Source: a virus
DNA length: 64,000 nucleotides
Reading direction: 5' to 3' (one strand)
Virus record (IMG/VR): IMGVR_UViG_3300009594_000003
Span: 1 to 64,000 of that record
Position 1 is the first letter of the stretch. Every line of letters starts with the position of its first letter. Under the pieces are notes generated by a model, which was given only the letters and a program-made list of their open reading frames with translations, did no database searches and had not been told where the DNA came from. Positions 1-7,315 of the stretch are shown here, one piece after another. The position numbers and the translations under genes are program-made.

Positions 1-30
1 CAGGTTCTAGAACCTGCGACAGACAGCTAA
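1..30 (+). CDS. C-terminal tail of an upstream gene (partial)
   Basis: The first thirty bases are open in frame 1 and end in TAA, giving nine codons, and the next gene starts 12 nt later on the same strand. This fits the tail of an upstream gene in the same operon but is too short to identify. Bases 2-15 form a perfect 14-bp palindrome (AGGTTCTAGAACCT) inside it. Confidence 0.3.
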   Translation, partial: QVLEPATDS

Positions 31-42
31 CCGGGATAAACA

Positions 43-1107
43 ATGAAAATCGAGGAAGATGTCAAGCTCGACTTCTGTGATGTGCTTATCAAGCCTAAGC
101 GATCCCAGGCCCCCAGCCGATCTAAAATACTGCTCGAACGAACCTACAAATTCAAGCGTTCGAGTTTTTCTTGGACGGGAATCCCGATCATTGCCTCGAA
201 CATGGATACGGTGGGAACCATCCCGATGGCGAACGCCCTCTCTAAATTCGGCCTGATGACGTGTCTCCACAAGTTCATCCCGGTCGATGATCTATATAGG
301 TTTTTCGCCGAAACCGAAAAAGACGAAGAAAGAATAGCGGCGGCGTACCATACCTTCTACACGATGGGGATTACGGACGAGGATGTAGCTAAGCTCAAGA
401 AATTGCTGGAACTCGGTTGCCCTCCGGTGAAGGTGTGCATCGACGTTGCCAATGGCTACACAGAGTATTTCCAAGACAAGGTGAAGGAAATACGGGAGAG
501 GTATCTGCCGCATGCCATTATCATGGCTGGCAATGTCGCAACGCCTGAGATGGTACAAGAACTCATCATCTCTGGAACCGTTGATATCGTAAAGGTAGGA
601 ATCGGGCCTGGGTCCGTGTGTACTACCCGGAAAGCAACTGGCGTCGGCTATCCACAGCTTAGTGCCGTGATCGAGTGTGCGGATGCTGCCCACGGTCTCG
701 GCGGCTATATCTGTGCGGATGGTGGATGTGTGACGACCGGCGATATCTGCAAGGCATTCGGTGCCGGGGCAGATTTCGTTATGATCGGAGGGATGTTAGC
801 GGGCCATGAAGAATGTTTAGACCGTTGGCATTACACCAAGGAAGGCAAGAAGTACATGCGGTTCTATGGTATGTCCTCCCAAGAGGCTATGGAAAAGTAC
901 ATGAACGGCAAGGCTGCGTACCGGGCGGCAGAAGGCAAAACGGTCGAGATAGATTACCGTGGCCCTGTGTTGCCAGCAGTCGAGGAAATTTTGGGAGGGT
1001 TGAGGAGTGCCTGTGCCTACATTGGGGCTATGCGTCTGAAGGATTTCAGCAAATGTTGCACGTTTGTGAAGGTCAACCGGACCCACAACGTATCTTTTGG
1101 GGATTAG
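43..1107 (+). CDS. guaC: GMP reductase
   Basis: Converts GMP to IMP with NADPH and release of ammonia, returning guanine nucleotides to the IMP pool. The 354-aa product matches E. coli GuaC (347 aa) along its whole length: N-terminal KIEEDVKLDF and DVLIKPKRS, NMDTVGT near residue 53, the family signature KVGIGPGSVCTTR with catalytic Cys193, GYPQLSAV, the DGG phosphate-binding stretch, and the MLAGHEE and FYGMSS flap motifs. There is no CBS insert, which separates it from IMP dehydrogenase. The Shine-Dalgarno site is weak (GGGATAAAC). A small membrane ORF follows 1 nt after the stop. An intact GuaC is unusual for a phage; together with the other metabolic genes here it suggests nucleotide-pool steering during infection. 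Confidence 0.96.
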   Translation: MKIEEDVKLDFCDVLIKPKRSQAPSRSKILLERTYKFKRSSFSWTGIPIIASNMDTVGTIPMANALSKFGLMTCLHKFIPVDDLYRFFAETEKDEERIAAAYHTFYTMGITDEDVAKLKKLLELGCPPVKVCIDVANGYTEYFQDKVKEIRERYLPHAIIMAGNVATPEMVQELIISGTVDIVKVGIGPGSVCTTRKATGVGYPQLSAVIECADAAHGLGGYICADGGCVTTGDICKAFGAGADFVMIGGMLAGHEECLDRWHYTKEGKKYMRFYGMSSQEAMEKYMNGKAAYRAAEGKTVEIDYRGPVLPAVEEILGGLRSACAYIGAMRLKDFSKCCTFVKVNRTHNVSFGD

Positions 1108-1108
1108 G

Positions 1109-1228
1109 ATGCAGTGGCTAGTTTTGCTTCTAGCAGCAGTGCTTTACACCGGCTCGGTCTACTTCACGTTTAGCGATAAACACAAAAACACCACCCTAAA
1201 GGGTCGGGGCTTGCCATTCCAACTCTAA
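1109..1228 (+). CDS. Small membrane protein, 3' end rewritten by an IS end
   Basis: A 39-aa ORF whose ATG lies 1 nt after the guaC stop, so it would be translationally coupled. Residues 2-21 are one hydrophobic segment (MQWLVLLLAAVLYTG...), followed by a short polar tail. The last 12 or so codons run through the 12-bp palindrome ACCCTAAAGGGT (1193-1204) that looks like the right end of the TnpB relic downstream, so the original C-terminus has probably been replaced. No family recognised. Confidence 0.4.
   Translation: MQWLVLLLAAVLYTGSVYFTFSDKHKNTTLKGRGLPFQL
1193..1204. repeat. Palindrome at the right end of TnpB relic 1
   Basis: ACCCTAAAGGGT is a perfect 12-bp palindrome about 20 nt beyond the TnpB stop codon. 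IS200/IS605-type elements carry a subterminal hairpin here, overlapping the 3' end of their omega RNA. The assignment rests only on position and shape. Confidence 0.4.
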
Positions 1229-1562
1229 GCAACCTTTAACAGTTGTTTAGCGGACGACAATAGGCTGGTTGACAACAGCCCTTTATTCCTAATGTTCTTC
1301 GCACCGTTGAAATCAGCATGGTCAGTATGTCCACACAATTTACAGCAAAACTTGGCTTGCTTACGGCGATTATCTTTCTCGGTATGACCACAAGCATTGC
1401 ATCTCTGCGACGTATATGCAGGGTCAACTAAGATGACTGGCACACCAGCCAGTGCTGCCTTGTAAATAATGAAACTACGCAGTTGGTAGAACGCTCAACT
1501 TAATCTTTCTGCTCGTTGAGACTTCCGTACTGTTGTCCTTTCGTTGATATGCGTCAGGACTC
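1225..1562 (-). pseudogene. tnpB: TnpB (IS200/IS605 family) C-terminal remnant
   Basis: TnpB is the RNA-guided nuclease of IS200/IS605 and IS607 elements. Reading leftward from about 1562, the frame gives the stretch ending in RAERLS, then a stop, then AFYQLRSF, YKAALAGVPV, the motif DPAYTSQRCNACGH, a second CxxC and HADFNGAKN with the last RuvC aspartate. Intact relatives have SWAFYQL, so the TGA at 1495-1497 replaces the TGG of that tryptophan. The N-terminal two thirds are absent; the sequence joins directly to a truncated glycosyltransferase. It is non-functional in cis. Confidence is high for the family and moderate for the left boundary. Confidence 0.85.
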
Positions 1563-1884
1563 GAAGTCGGTAATAAAGAAATCGGGGTGATTCCTAGTTA
1601 CGTCGATTACAATGGAATTGAAGCTGCGTCGATAATGTCGCATGAACGAGACTAGGTTGAAAAACTACCAAGCAAGTCAATACCATGCTTGCTGTTGGCA
1701 AGCAGGCACCTTCTATCTCGTGTAATTTGTCCGAAGGAAAGTCTGAAAGCCTGAACGATTCGTGAGCTTGCCCAAAAGTATAAACATCTACTTTATGTCC
1801 ATCTTTCAACAATCTCTCGATTAACGCATAAGCTCTTCCGGCGTGGCCCATGCTTTCGTCGCATATTTCATAAAACACTTTCAT
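1554..1884 (-). pseudogene. Glycosyltransferase N-terminal fragment
   Basis: Starts at an ATG preceded by GAGGACAAAG and reads MKVFYEICDESMGHAGRA..., with the G-H-A-x-R loop and a GHKVDVYTFGQA strand typical of GT-B enzymes of the MurG/MJ1255-like type. The first frame fails after about 70 codons, but the next frame continues sensibly (FMRHYRRS..., IVIDVTRNHPDFFITDFES) to a TGA at 1554, so there is at least one frameshift. The fragment ends where TnpB sequence begins. Probably a real GT gene destroyed by the insertion. Confidence 0.6.
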
Positions 1885-1953
1885 CTTTGTCCTCTATCTA
1901 GCGAACTAAGACTACATGTTATATGAAACATGCGTAAAGAACAAGTATAAACA

Positions 1954-1979
1954 AAAAGCCCGGCTTTCGCCGGGCTTTT
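1954..1979. terminator. Bidirectional hairpin terminator
   Basis: AAAAGCCCGGC, loop TTTC, GCCGGGCTTTT. It lies directly beyond the stop of the leftward Cys-rich gene and is flanked by A and T runs on both sides, so it can stop transcription in both directions. Confidence 0.85.
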
Positions 1980-1984
1980 CTATA

Positions 1985-2305
1985 TCACTTACCGCATGTA
2001 CATTTAGGATCGCCGCATGGCTTTTGATCCTTCACGCCGCAAACGCAGCCGTTCTTACATGCCTCACAAGAGCACTCGCACACCTTCGGCATAACCAGAG
2101 GCGTTTTGCAGCAGCCCTGGGCATCGCAGCATCCCTTCTTATCGTGAGGGTTGCAGCAGGAATCACAGCATCTACAGCAGTCGCAAGGATTGCACTTCTC
2201 ACAGTTGCAGCAGCACTCCTTGCCTGTGGTTGAGACCAAGTAGCTCAAAAGAAACGAGCCGACCATCAAGCCAATAACCAGTACGAACTTTCCAAATCTA
2301 CCCAT
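1985..2305 (-). CDS. Membrane-anchored cysteine-rich protein
   Basis: A 106-aa protein with an N-terminal hydrophobic helix (about residues 5-27, KFVLVIGLMVGSFLLSYLV) and a tail holding 25 cysteines in about 77 residues, including CCC, CC and CxC clusters. The arrangement resembles metallothioneins, so binding of zinc, copper or iron at the membrane surface is plausible, but this is inference from composition. The Shine-Dalgarno site is good (GAGGTAA). An AT-rich GATATATAC box lies upstream. The gene ends at a bidirectional terminator. No named family recognised. Confidence 0.75.
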   Translation of the reverse strand: MGRFGKFVLVIGLMVGSFLLSYLVSTTGKECCCNCEKCNPCDCCRCCDSCCNPHDKKGCCDAQGCCKTPLVMPKVCECSCEACKNGCVCGVKDQKPCGDPKCTCGK

Positions 2306-2347
2306 AGTATGTTACCTCAACTTTCGAGTGTGTATGTATATATCCAT

Positions 2348-2473
2348 CTAGTTGATGGTATTGACGCACCCGGCTGCGTTTTCAATCAACTCGATGTAAT
2401 AATCATCTAGGTTGCCCACACCTAGTTCTTGTTCGCCGTAACCATTAGAGCAGAGTAGATTCCTCATCCTCAT
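2348..2473 (-). CDS. Small hypothetical protein
   Basis: A 41-aa ORF starting at tandem ATGs (M-R-M-R) 6 nt after the stop of the preceding small gene on the same strand. The C-terminal half, GVGNLDDYYIELIENA, looks like an acidic helix. No family or function is recognised; support comes from tight spacing and protein-like composition. Confidence 0.45.
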   Translation of the reverse strand: MRMRNLLCSNGYGEQELGVGNLDDYYIELIENAAGCVNTIN

Positions 2474-2479
2474 ACCCCA

Positions 2480-2650
2480 TCAGAAATGATGGCCGCCCCA
2501 CCACTTGTCAGGACTTTTCTTGTGTTCGTGGCGAATGACTTCGACGAGGGACTTCCCCACCAGTTCTTTATCGTCCGCTTCGTCCACTTTGGTTTTCGCC
2601 ATATAGTGACCGAGCCAGCGGACACACGATTTTGCTACTTCATAGTTCAT
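2480..2650 (-). CDS. Small hypothetical protein
   Basis: A 56-aa ORF, MNYEVAKSCVRWLGHY..., ending in WWGGHHF. Upstream on its strand are GAATAGAG, a T4-late-like box, and AGAGAG as a possible ribosome site. Charged helical middle, no membrane segment, no recognised family. Likely the first gene of a leftward run with the two following genes. Confidence 0.5.
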   Translation of the reverse strand: MNYEVAKSCVRWLGHYMAKTKVDEADDKELVGKSLVEVIRHEHKKSPDKWWGGHHF

Positions 2651-2756
2651 ATAGAAACTCTCTATTCACTAGCTAGTAGTTAGTGTACCAAAAAAGAAAT
2701 CCCGGCTGCAATAAACAAGCTGTTTTGGGTTTGAGCTTCCCATCTGCACTGGCCTG

Positions 2757-2765
2757 TGCTATGAT
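2757..2765 (+). promoter_or_regulatory. Extended -10 promoter
   Basis: TGC followed by TATGAT (2760-2765), an extended -10 element, 27 nt before the ATG at 2792. No good -35 is present at 16-17 nt, as expected for extended -10 promoters. It would serve the gene with the strong GGAGG ribosome site. Confidence 0.45.
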
Positions 2766-2791
2766 CTGAACTCCTAAAAAGGAGGAAAAAT

Positions 2792-3118
2792 ATGCATCTT
2801 CCAGACGAACCTCTCCCCGCCCAGAGTGTCAAAGATACGGCGACTGAGGCTCAGTTGAGCTTCCTCAAGAGCCTGGGATACACTGGGCCAGCGAACATCA
2901 CGAAAGAGGCGGCGTCGAAGGAAATCGACCGCCTGAAGAAACTGCCTCGTGACAACCACCCGGCCACGGAAAAGCAAATCAACTTTTTGCGGACGCTGGG
3001 CTACACAGGGCCAGCGAACATTAGCAAGGGCGAAGCCTCGAAGAAAATCGAGGAATTGAAGGGCAAGGCGAAAGACAAGTCATCAGGCCCCGACGAGCAT
3101 GTACCGGATTGGCTATGA
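2792..3118 (+). CDS. Two-repeat helical protein
   Basis: A 108-aa protein built from two copies of a roughly 33-residue unit: T-x-x-Q-x-x-F-L-x-x-LGYTGPANI(T/S)K-x-EAS-K-x-I-x-x-L (about residues 16-52 and 62-95). The helix-LGYxG-helix shape resembles small SAP-like or DUF3072-type modules often used for nucleic-acid or protein contact, but no function can be assigned. The Shine-Dalgarno site AAAGGAGG is very strong. The stop overlaps the next start as ATGA, so the two are coupled. Confidence 0.75.
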   Translation: MHLPDEPLPAQSVKDTATEAQLSFLKSLGYTGPANITKEAASKEIDRLKKLPRDNHPATEKQINFLRTLGYTGPANISKGEASKKIEELKGKAKDKSSGPDEHVPDWL

Positions 3119-3636
3119 CCGAGACTCGGAACATCATCGACTACTACCATTACTGGACCACCGAGGCAATCAAGGCAGACCTCGACCAGAAGCGAAATAA
3201 TTTTTCCATTCTGGTTTCCAACCAGTTCAACGACTTCAACCTGGGAACAGTGATCCGTTGCTCCAATGCGTTCTTGGCGAAGGAAGTCATCATCTACGGG
3301 CGGAAGTCCTACGACCGCCGAGGTACAGTCGGTACACATCTGTATGAAAATTTGCGACATGTTAGGTGGATTGACGAACTTGTTATTCCAGAAAATTCCT
3401 TGATCGTCGGTATTGACAACCTGCCTGGGGCGGTGCCCCTGGAGACGTTCGACTGGCCCGCTGATCGCCATGTGGTGATGACTTTAGGCCAGGAGCAACT
3501 TGGCCTCCCAGAAGAGGTTGCATCGATTTGCGAACATCTGGTTTATATCAAGCAGTACGGCAGTGTGCGAAGTTTGAATGTCGGAGTGGCGGCAGGAATC
3601 GCCATGTACGACTACTGCCGGAAGGTTTTAGGTTGA
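3115..3636 (+). CDS. SpoU/TrmH-family RNA 2'-O-ribose methyltransferase
   Basis: A 173-aa single-domain SPOUT enzyme that would methylate a ribose 2'-OH in tRNA or rRNA using SAM. All three family motifs are present: NLGTVIRCSNAF (motif 1, around residue 45), TLGQEQLGLPEE (motif 2) and YGSVRSLNVGVAAGIAMYDY (motif 3, the SAM knot). There is no N-terminal RNA-binding extension, so it is a minimal form. The start at 3115 is chosen over a TTG 6 nt earlier because it overlaps the upstream stop as ATGA. The specific RNA target cannot be told from sequence. Confidence 0.9.
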   Translation: MTETRNIIDYYHYWTTEAIKADLDQKRNNFSILVSNQFNDFNLGTVIRCSNAFLAKEVIIYGRKSYDRRGTVGTHLYENLRHVRWIDELVIPENSLIVGIDNLPGAVPLETFDWPADRHVVMTLGQEQLGLPEEVASICEHLVYIKQYGSVRSLNVGVAAGIAMYDYCRKVLG

Positions 3637-3660
3637 CTGTTGCTAGCGACGGTTTACAAT
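3633..3660 (+). promoter_or_regulatory. Sigma70-like promoter
   Basis: TTGACT, 16-nt spacer, TACAAT. It lies just after the methyltransferase stop and 50 nt before the ATG at 3710. Confidence 0.75.
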
Positions 3661-3709
3661 TCAAGGATGAATACATTACCGAGTCCTACCTTCAGAAAGG
3701 AACGATCAA

Positions 3710-4705
3710 ATGGCCGGATCGAAAAACGAAGCCTTTACGTTCGACTCCAGCGATATGCCCAAGATGAGGGGCACTCCGGAGATCGTGCGGCTGGTCCCAG
3801 AGAAGCCGACTAGCGAGCAAAAGCATCCGGTCATGGAAGCCGAGAGTTTGTTGGAGATCAACTTCTTCAACAAGCAACGGAACATCATGCCGAAGCGACT
3901 TGAAGAACTGGCAAGGAAAATCGAGGACGGCAGGTTCCACGTCAACACCATCTGCATCGCCCACCTGAAGTTCGACTACGAAGGCTACAAGAAACTGCTC
4001 ATGAATGGGCAGCACACCGCCCATGCCGTGATTTCCACGAAAAAGCCTGTCTGGTCGGTCCTGATCGAGTTCAACGTCGAGAACATCAGGCAACTCTGCT
4101 GTCTCTGGGCACAATTCGACCCGCCCGGTGGTGACCGTACCCCGCAACAGATCGCCAACGCCTTCGTGGAAGTTCTTGGAGACCGCAAGTGGACGAAGCA
4201 ATCCATCAATAAATGCTCGTCCGCCGTAGCCGTGGTCCACAAGGGATCGTTCAGCTACGGTGCCAACACCACCGTAGACGAACGAATCGAACTGCTGATG
4301 TCCAAGAACTACATCTCTCACGCCAACTTCGCCAGAAACATCGTCTTCGACAAGGGCGAGGCTGACGATGTTCGTTTCCTCAGCCGAATCGCTACCCTGG
4401 CTGCCATCGTGAAAACACACCAAGTCAATCAGAAAGACGCCCAATTCTTCTGGACTCGTGTACGTGACGGCGGCGAGGTCTCGGCCAGCCATCCAGCCCT
4501 GGTCCTGCGAGACCTTCTGCAAACCGCAGCCTTCGGCAACACCAAGGCTACAGGCAAGAAGCGGCTTACCAGCCATGAAGCCTACATCCGTTGTGCCCAG
4601 GCATGGGTCGCCTACCGCAGCGGTGTCAAGAATGGCTTTAAGTTCTCGAAGTCTGCTCCTGAAAGTATTCCAGACTTCGACTCAGAGAACGCCGAGGCAG
4701 CGTAA
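3710..4705 (+). CDS. DGQHR-type (ParB/DndB-like) domain protein
   Basis: A 331-aa protein. Around residue 70-110 it has R-L-E-E-L-A-x-K-I-E-x-G-R-F followed by LLMNGQHTAHAVI, which matches the (D/N)GQHR loop of ParB-like and DndB-like proteins that bind or hydrolyse nucleotides; here the usual Arg is Thr, so catalysis is doubtful. The rest is helical with no motif I know. Its own sigma70-like promoter and AAAGGAA ribosome site suggest early expression, and a strong terminator follows at once, making it a single-gene unit. Possible roles are partition, transcription control or host takeover; none is demonstrated. Confidence 0.65.
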   Translation: MAGSKNEAFTFDSSDMPKMRGTPEIVRLVPEKPTSEQKHPVMEAESLLEINFFNKQRNIMPKRLEELARKIEDGRFHVNTICIAHLKFDYEGYKKLLMNGQHTAHAVISTKKPVWSVLIEFNVENIRQLCCLWAQFDPPGGDRTPQQIANAFVEVLGDRKWTKQSINKCSSAVAVVHKGSFSYGANTTVDERIELLMSKNYISHANFARNIVFDKGEADDVRFLSRIATLAAIVKTHQVNQKDAQFFWTRVRDGGEVSASHPALVLRDLLQTAAFGNTKATGKKRLTSHEAYIRCAQAWVAYRSGVKNGFKFSKSAPESIPDFDSENAEAA

Positions 4706-4727
4706 ACCTTACCAAAAGTTGAAACAA

Positions 4728-4761
4728 AAAAGGCCCCGGTGGGCAACCACCGGGGCCTTTT
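4728..4761. terminator. Hairpin terminator
   Basis: AAAAGGCCCCGGTGG, loop GCAA, and the exact complement ending in TTTT. The 15-bp stem is perfect; A and T flanks allow use in both directions. Confidence 0.9.
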
Positions 4762-4799
4762 CTATTGATTCAGCCAGGGACTAATGCGAAAATAGATTC

Positions 4800-5171
4800 A
4801 TGCTAGATGAAAGAATACAGAAACTCATCGAGGACCAAAAGAACTCTAATGGCATAGACATCAGGCGGCTCCCCATCGGCACGAGGATCAGGGTGAGGAC
4901 TAGAAACACCGTCTATCACATGATTATCCGAGGGGATAGAGAAGTAACCGTGCGGGGCGGTAGGTATTTCCCCTTCCCTACCAGGACTTATCTTCCAGGC
5001 TCGACTTGGGGCGGCTCAATGTTGATGGTGGGCTGGATCGGGCACTCCATGAACATAGAGCTTCACCATCCATTGACCGATAAGATCGTTACGACCACTA
5101 GCGTTCAGGAGGCCGAGGTTATTGGCCAGAACTGGAAGTACCAGATGGATTGGCAAGTCGATGAACCATGA
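4800..5171 (+). CDS. Conserved hypothetical protein
   Basis: A 123-aa protein. The block RLPIGTRIRVRTRNTVY, then GSTWGGSMLMVGWIGHSMNI and ITTTSV-like strands, recalls a family of small beta-rich proteins I associate with planctomycetes and cyanobacteria, of unknown role. It is probably soluble. Its 3' end overlaps the convergent homing-endonuclease gene by 53 nt. Function unknown. Confidence 0.65.
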   Translation: MLDERIQKLIEDQKNSNGIDIRRLPIGTRIRVRTRNTVYHMIIRGDREVTVRGGRYFPFPTRTYLPGSTWGGSMLMVGWIGHSMNIELHHPLTDKIVTTTSVQEAEVIGQNWKYQMDWQVDEP

Positions 5172-5709
5172 ACGGAGGCAGGTGCGGCATAACCAGTGCC
5201 AGGAACTGTTTTGAATATAGGTCTTCTAGTCTGATTCTGAAGTTGCCCCTCTCCTTAATTACTTCGCACTCGAAGCCACATTCCCTGAAATAGTTTGCGA
5301 TCAAGTTGGAATCTTCTTTCCAGATGTGGGTGTTAAGAACTACTCGTCCCTTGTCCATCTTCCCGCAGTCGCCGAACCAGACCGCCCAGGCGACATCCTT
5401 CAGCGGGTCGAGGTTCTCCTTGCGGAGCTTCCTCTTCTTGCCTTTGTAGAACTTGGTTCTGAAGTCGTTGAAAATAGGGTAACACAGGGAATGCCATCTA
5501 TTCGTCTTCTCTATAGTCACAGGCTCAGAGGAGGCCAACGACGACAATTCCGCAGCCTTGTGGTCTAACCACAGGCCATCCTTGCTTCTCATCGACAGGT
5601 AGCAGTTCTTGCCCCTCGTAGGCTTTATGATAGACGAGCCGCCGAGTATTGTGCCCGCAATCACCTGCATCTGCCGTGAATCTATGGTTGGGTTGATTAA
5701 GTGAGTCAC
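5119..5709 (-). CDS. LAGLIDADG homing endonuclease
   Basis: A 196-aa protein with two LAGLIDADG-like helices: VIAGTILGGSSI near residue 17 and VAWAVWFGDCGKM near residue 108, the latter carrying the catalytic acid at the helix end. Spacing and the block TNRWHSLCYPIF match the free-standing LAGLIDADG DNA endonuclease family. It would make a double-strand cut at an intron- or gene-less allele and spread by repair. The start is GTG (5709), directly behind a TAGATAAA box, with no ribosome site. It stands alone, not inside a recognisable intron. Confidence 0.8.
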   Translation of the reverse strand: MTHLINPTIDSRQMQVIAGTILGGSSIIKPTRGKNCYLSMRSKDGLWLDHKAAELSSLASSEPVTIEKTNRWHSLCYPIFNDFRTKFYKGKKRKLRKENLDPLKDVAWAVWFGDCGKMDKGRVVLNTHIWKEDSNLIANYFRECGFECEVIKERGNFRIRLEDLYSKQFLALVMPHLPPFMVHRLANPSGTSSSGQ

Positions 5710-5711
5710 GC

Positions 5712-5720
5712 TTTATCTAT
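5712..5720 (-). promoter_or_regulatory. T4-late-like box, start-proximal
   Basis: Read on the minus strand: ATAGATAAA, then GC, then the GTG start. The 2-nt gap puts the expected transcription start at or just inside the start codon. Confidence 0.4.
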
Positions 5721-5821
5721 GCCTCGAATGGTGAATAATTTTTCCGATTGCATCTATAAAAAGAACCCAAGGGTCTAGATACTTGTGAAATTTGGAACTC
5801 TTTTACATGAGGTAATCAAAT

Positions 5822-6178
5822 ATGGGTGCAACATCTGTTACAGGTAAGGGCCGTGGAATGGCTAAGAACCTGAAGGGTCCAGGTAATGAGCGTAACTACT
5901 TCGTTCCGCAAGTTACCCCACACATCGTAATAGCTGGTTCTGTGGCTATTTCTGGTGGTCAGGGTACAGTGACCTTCCCGAACCCTTTGGCTGGTCCTGC
6001 TGCTGATTACGTAGTTATGTTGAACGTAGTTAGCACCGTGGCTGCTGCTCACGGCGTCACCACCCACACCAAGACTGACGTAAACGGCAAGTTCTCTTCG
6101 TTCATCATCAAGACTGAGAATGCAACCGACACAGTTGAGTGGATGGTCGTCAAGGCAGGTTACGGCCTAGAAGCCTAA
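5822..6178 (+). CDS. Putative capsid decoration or small virion protein
   Basis: A 118-aa, Gly/Val/Thr-rich protein with no charged clusters: GATSVTGKGRG at the start, then NERNYFVPQVTPH and alternating beta strands (VTFPNPLAGPAADYVVMLNVV, KFSSFIIK). This resembles small immunoglobulin- or jelly-like decoration proteins of tailed phages. It has a strong ribosome site (ATGAGGTAATCAAAT), a TATAAAAA box at 5755-5762 and two terminators behind it, the layout of a highly expressed single gene. Precise role is inferred. Confidence 0.6.
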   Translation: MGATSVTGKGRGMAKNLKGPGNERNYFVPQVTPHIVIAGSVAISGGQGTVTFPNPLAGPAADYVVMLNVVSTVAAAHGVTTHTKTDVNGKFSSFIIKTENATDTVEWMVVKAGYGLEA

Positions 6179-6189
6179 CCTAAATGAAC

Positions 6190-6213
6190 AAGGCCCGCCT
6201 TGCGGCGGGCCTT
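6190..6213. terminator. Hairpin terminator
   Basis: AAGGCCCGCC, loop TTGC, GGCGGGCCTT, 12 nt after the stop of the virion-type gene. Confidence 0.85.
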
Positions 6214-6243
6214 AAATTCCGTAACTGACCTTTCTAATTGCTA

Positions 6244-6295
6244 AGCACTTATGTGCTGTTACGGGAGGGGCCGGTAGTGGGACGCTACCGGCCCC
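6244..6295 (+). ncRNA. Possible two-hairpin small RNA or tandem terminator
   Basis: A small stem AGCAC-TTAT-GTGCT (6244-6257) is followed by a G-run and a perfect 11-bp stem GGGGCCGGTAG / CTACCGGCCCC (6267-6295) ending in TTGCTTTT. It may be a second terminator for the gene upstream, or an independent small RNA; no promoter was identified. Confidence 0.35.
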
Positions 6296-6361
6296 TTGCT
6301 TTTAACAACGAGTTAATAATATATATCTGAAGTTGAACTTTTTTTCAGCATATGAACTAAG

Positions 6362-6786
6362 CTATTTGAAGTGTTTTTCAATTACAGCCACACCGCATGG
6401 TCGTATTTCACCTAGTTTTACAACCCCAGCGTGAACATGCCTATGGCATATAGCACAAAGGACCACACACTTGTTAATTTCTGCTGCTATGTGTGACAAA
6501 CTCATCCGTACCATCTTAGCCACGCTATTCGATTTGCTGCCTATGTGATGCAAATCTAAATCGACGCCAACGAATTTGCCATCTGGGGTTCATACAGCCG
6601 TAGTAGACCTTGATCGAATTTATAACAGTCAGATTCCGCTTCTTTTCGATGGCCGGGACATGCCTCGATCTCATCTTCGAGATATACCCTCTACCGGGCC
6701 AGCAGTCGCCTTTTGTTCTTCCTGTAGTATTCTTTTGAGTATTCCTTATCTCTTCGTCTTCTCTCTTCGATAGACTTATATGGCAT
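6362..6786 (-). pseudogene. HNH endonuclease, degraded
   Basis: The start MPYKSIEERRRRDKEYSKEY and the end LDLHHIGSKSNS..., VLCAICHRHVH are clear HNH homing-endonuclease sequence, but they lie in different frames. Reading the ancestral path needs one in-frame TAG after about 31 codons and at least two frame changes. The ATG at 6786 overlaps the upstream stop (TAATG), so it was once coupled to the gene before it. No promoter of its own. Confidence 0.75.
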
Positions 6787-7286
6787 TAGTTAATAACTCC
6801 AGAATCTACCAGTGCTTGGACGAGCTTCATTAGATGCTTACACATACCTTCTAACTGCAAAGGATTTGCAGGCGGGCCTCCTTTAGACTCGTATTTTTTC
6901 GGCTTTCTGCCAAAAAGACTACGATCTAGGTGGTTGTAGTAAGAAAACCTCCACCTGAAATCAGAGCAGTTACATCTAATCAGGACTTCGTTCTTGGTCA
7001 ATGATGGCTTCTTGAACTCGTACAAAAGTCCATCACTCGCCACTAATTTAACATCAGGGTTGCTATTATACACCACGTTCTTGATGAGAATCAATGATGT
7101 ATATTCTCGGCCTTCGTTTTGGGCCAGCCCCTTTACAAACAACGTCTTCAAACCTAAATATGGAGTCCAATCTATTCTGACGATTTTGATGGGCTGGGTG
7201 GCGTGTTGCCTGAACCTCGTGTTAGGGAAGGCAGCCACGGCACTATTGTAGAGACTCACCAATGTGCTTTCAGCTATCTCGCTCAT
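6786..7286 (-). CDS. SWIM-like zinc-binding phage protein
   Basis: A 166-aa protein. Near residue 105-150 it has RCNCSDFRWRF...NPLQLEGMCKHLMKLV, a C-x-C...C-x-H arrangement as in SWIM zinc modules, which bind DNA or protein. The block DFRWRF...NPxxxxGxCKHLM is one I associate with phage proteins of unknown role. Transcription appears to start at the ATAAATAG box 5 nt before the ATG, so it is probably a late gene. Exact function unknown. Confidence 0.65.
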   Translation of the reverse strand: MSEIAESTLVSLYNSAVAAFPNTRFRQHATQPIKIVRIDWTPYLGLKTLFVKGLAQNEGREYTSLILIKNVVYNSNPDVKLVASDGLLYEFKKPSLTKNEVLIRCNCSDFRWRFSYYNHLDRSLFGRKPKKYESKGGPPANPLQLEGMCKHLMKLVQALVDSGVIN

Positions 7287-7290
7287 ACGG

Positions 7291-7298
7291 CTATTTAT
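7291..7298 (-). promoter_or_regulatory. T4-late-like box, start-proximal
   Basis: ATAAATAG on the minus strand, then CCGT and the ATG at 7286. It matches the T4 late consensus TATAAATA closely, with no room for a ribosome site. Confidence 0.55.
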
Positions 7299-7315
7299 GA
7301 TCTGTGGGGAAAGAT

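Noticed and set aside
1916-2233. Long + strand frame opposite the Cys-rich gene
   Set aside because: It is the reverse of the cysteine-codon repeats, lacks a ribosome site and has Ala/Leu noise composition; the Cys-rich protein explains the sequence better.
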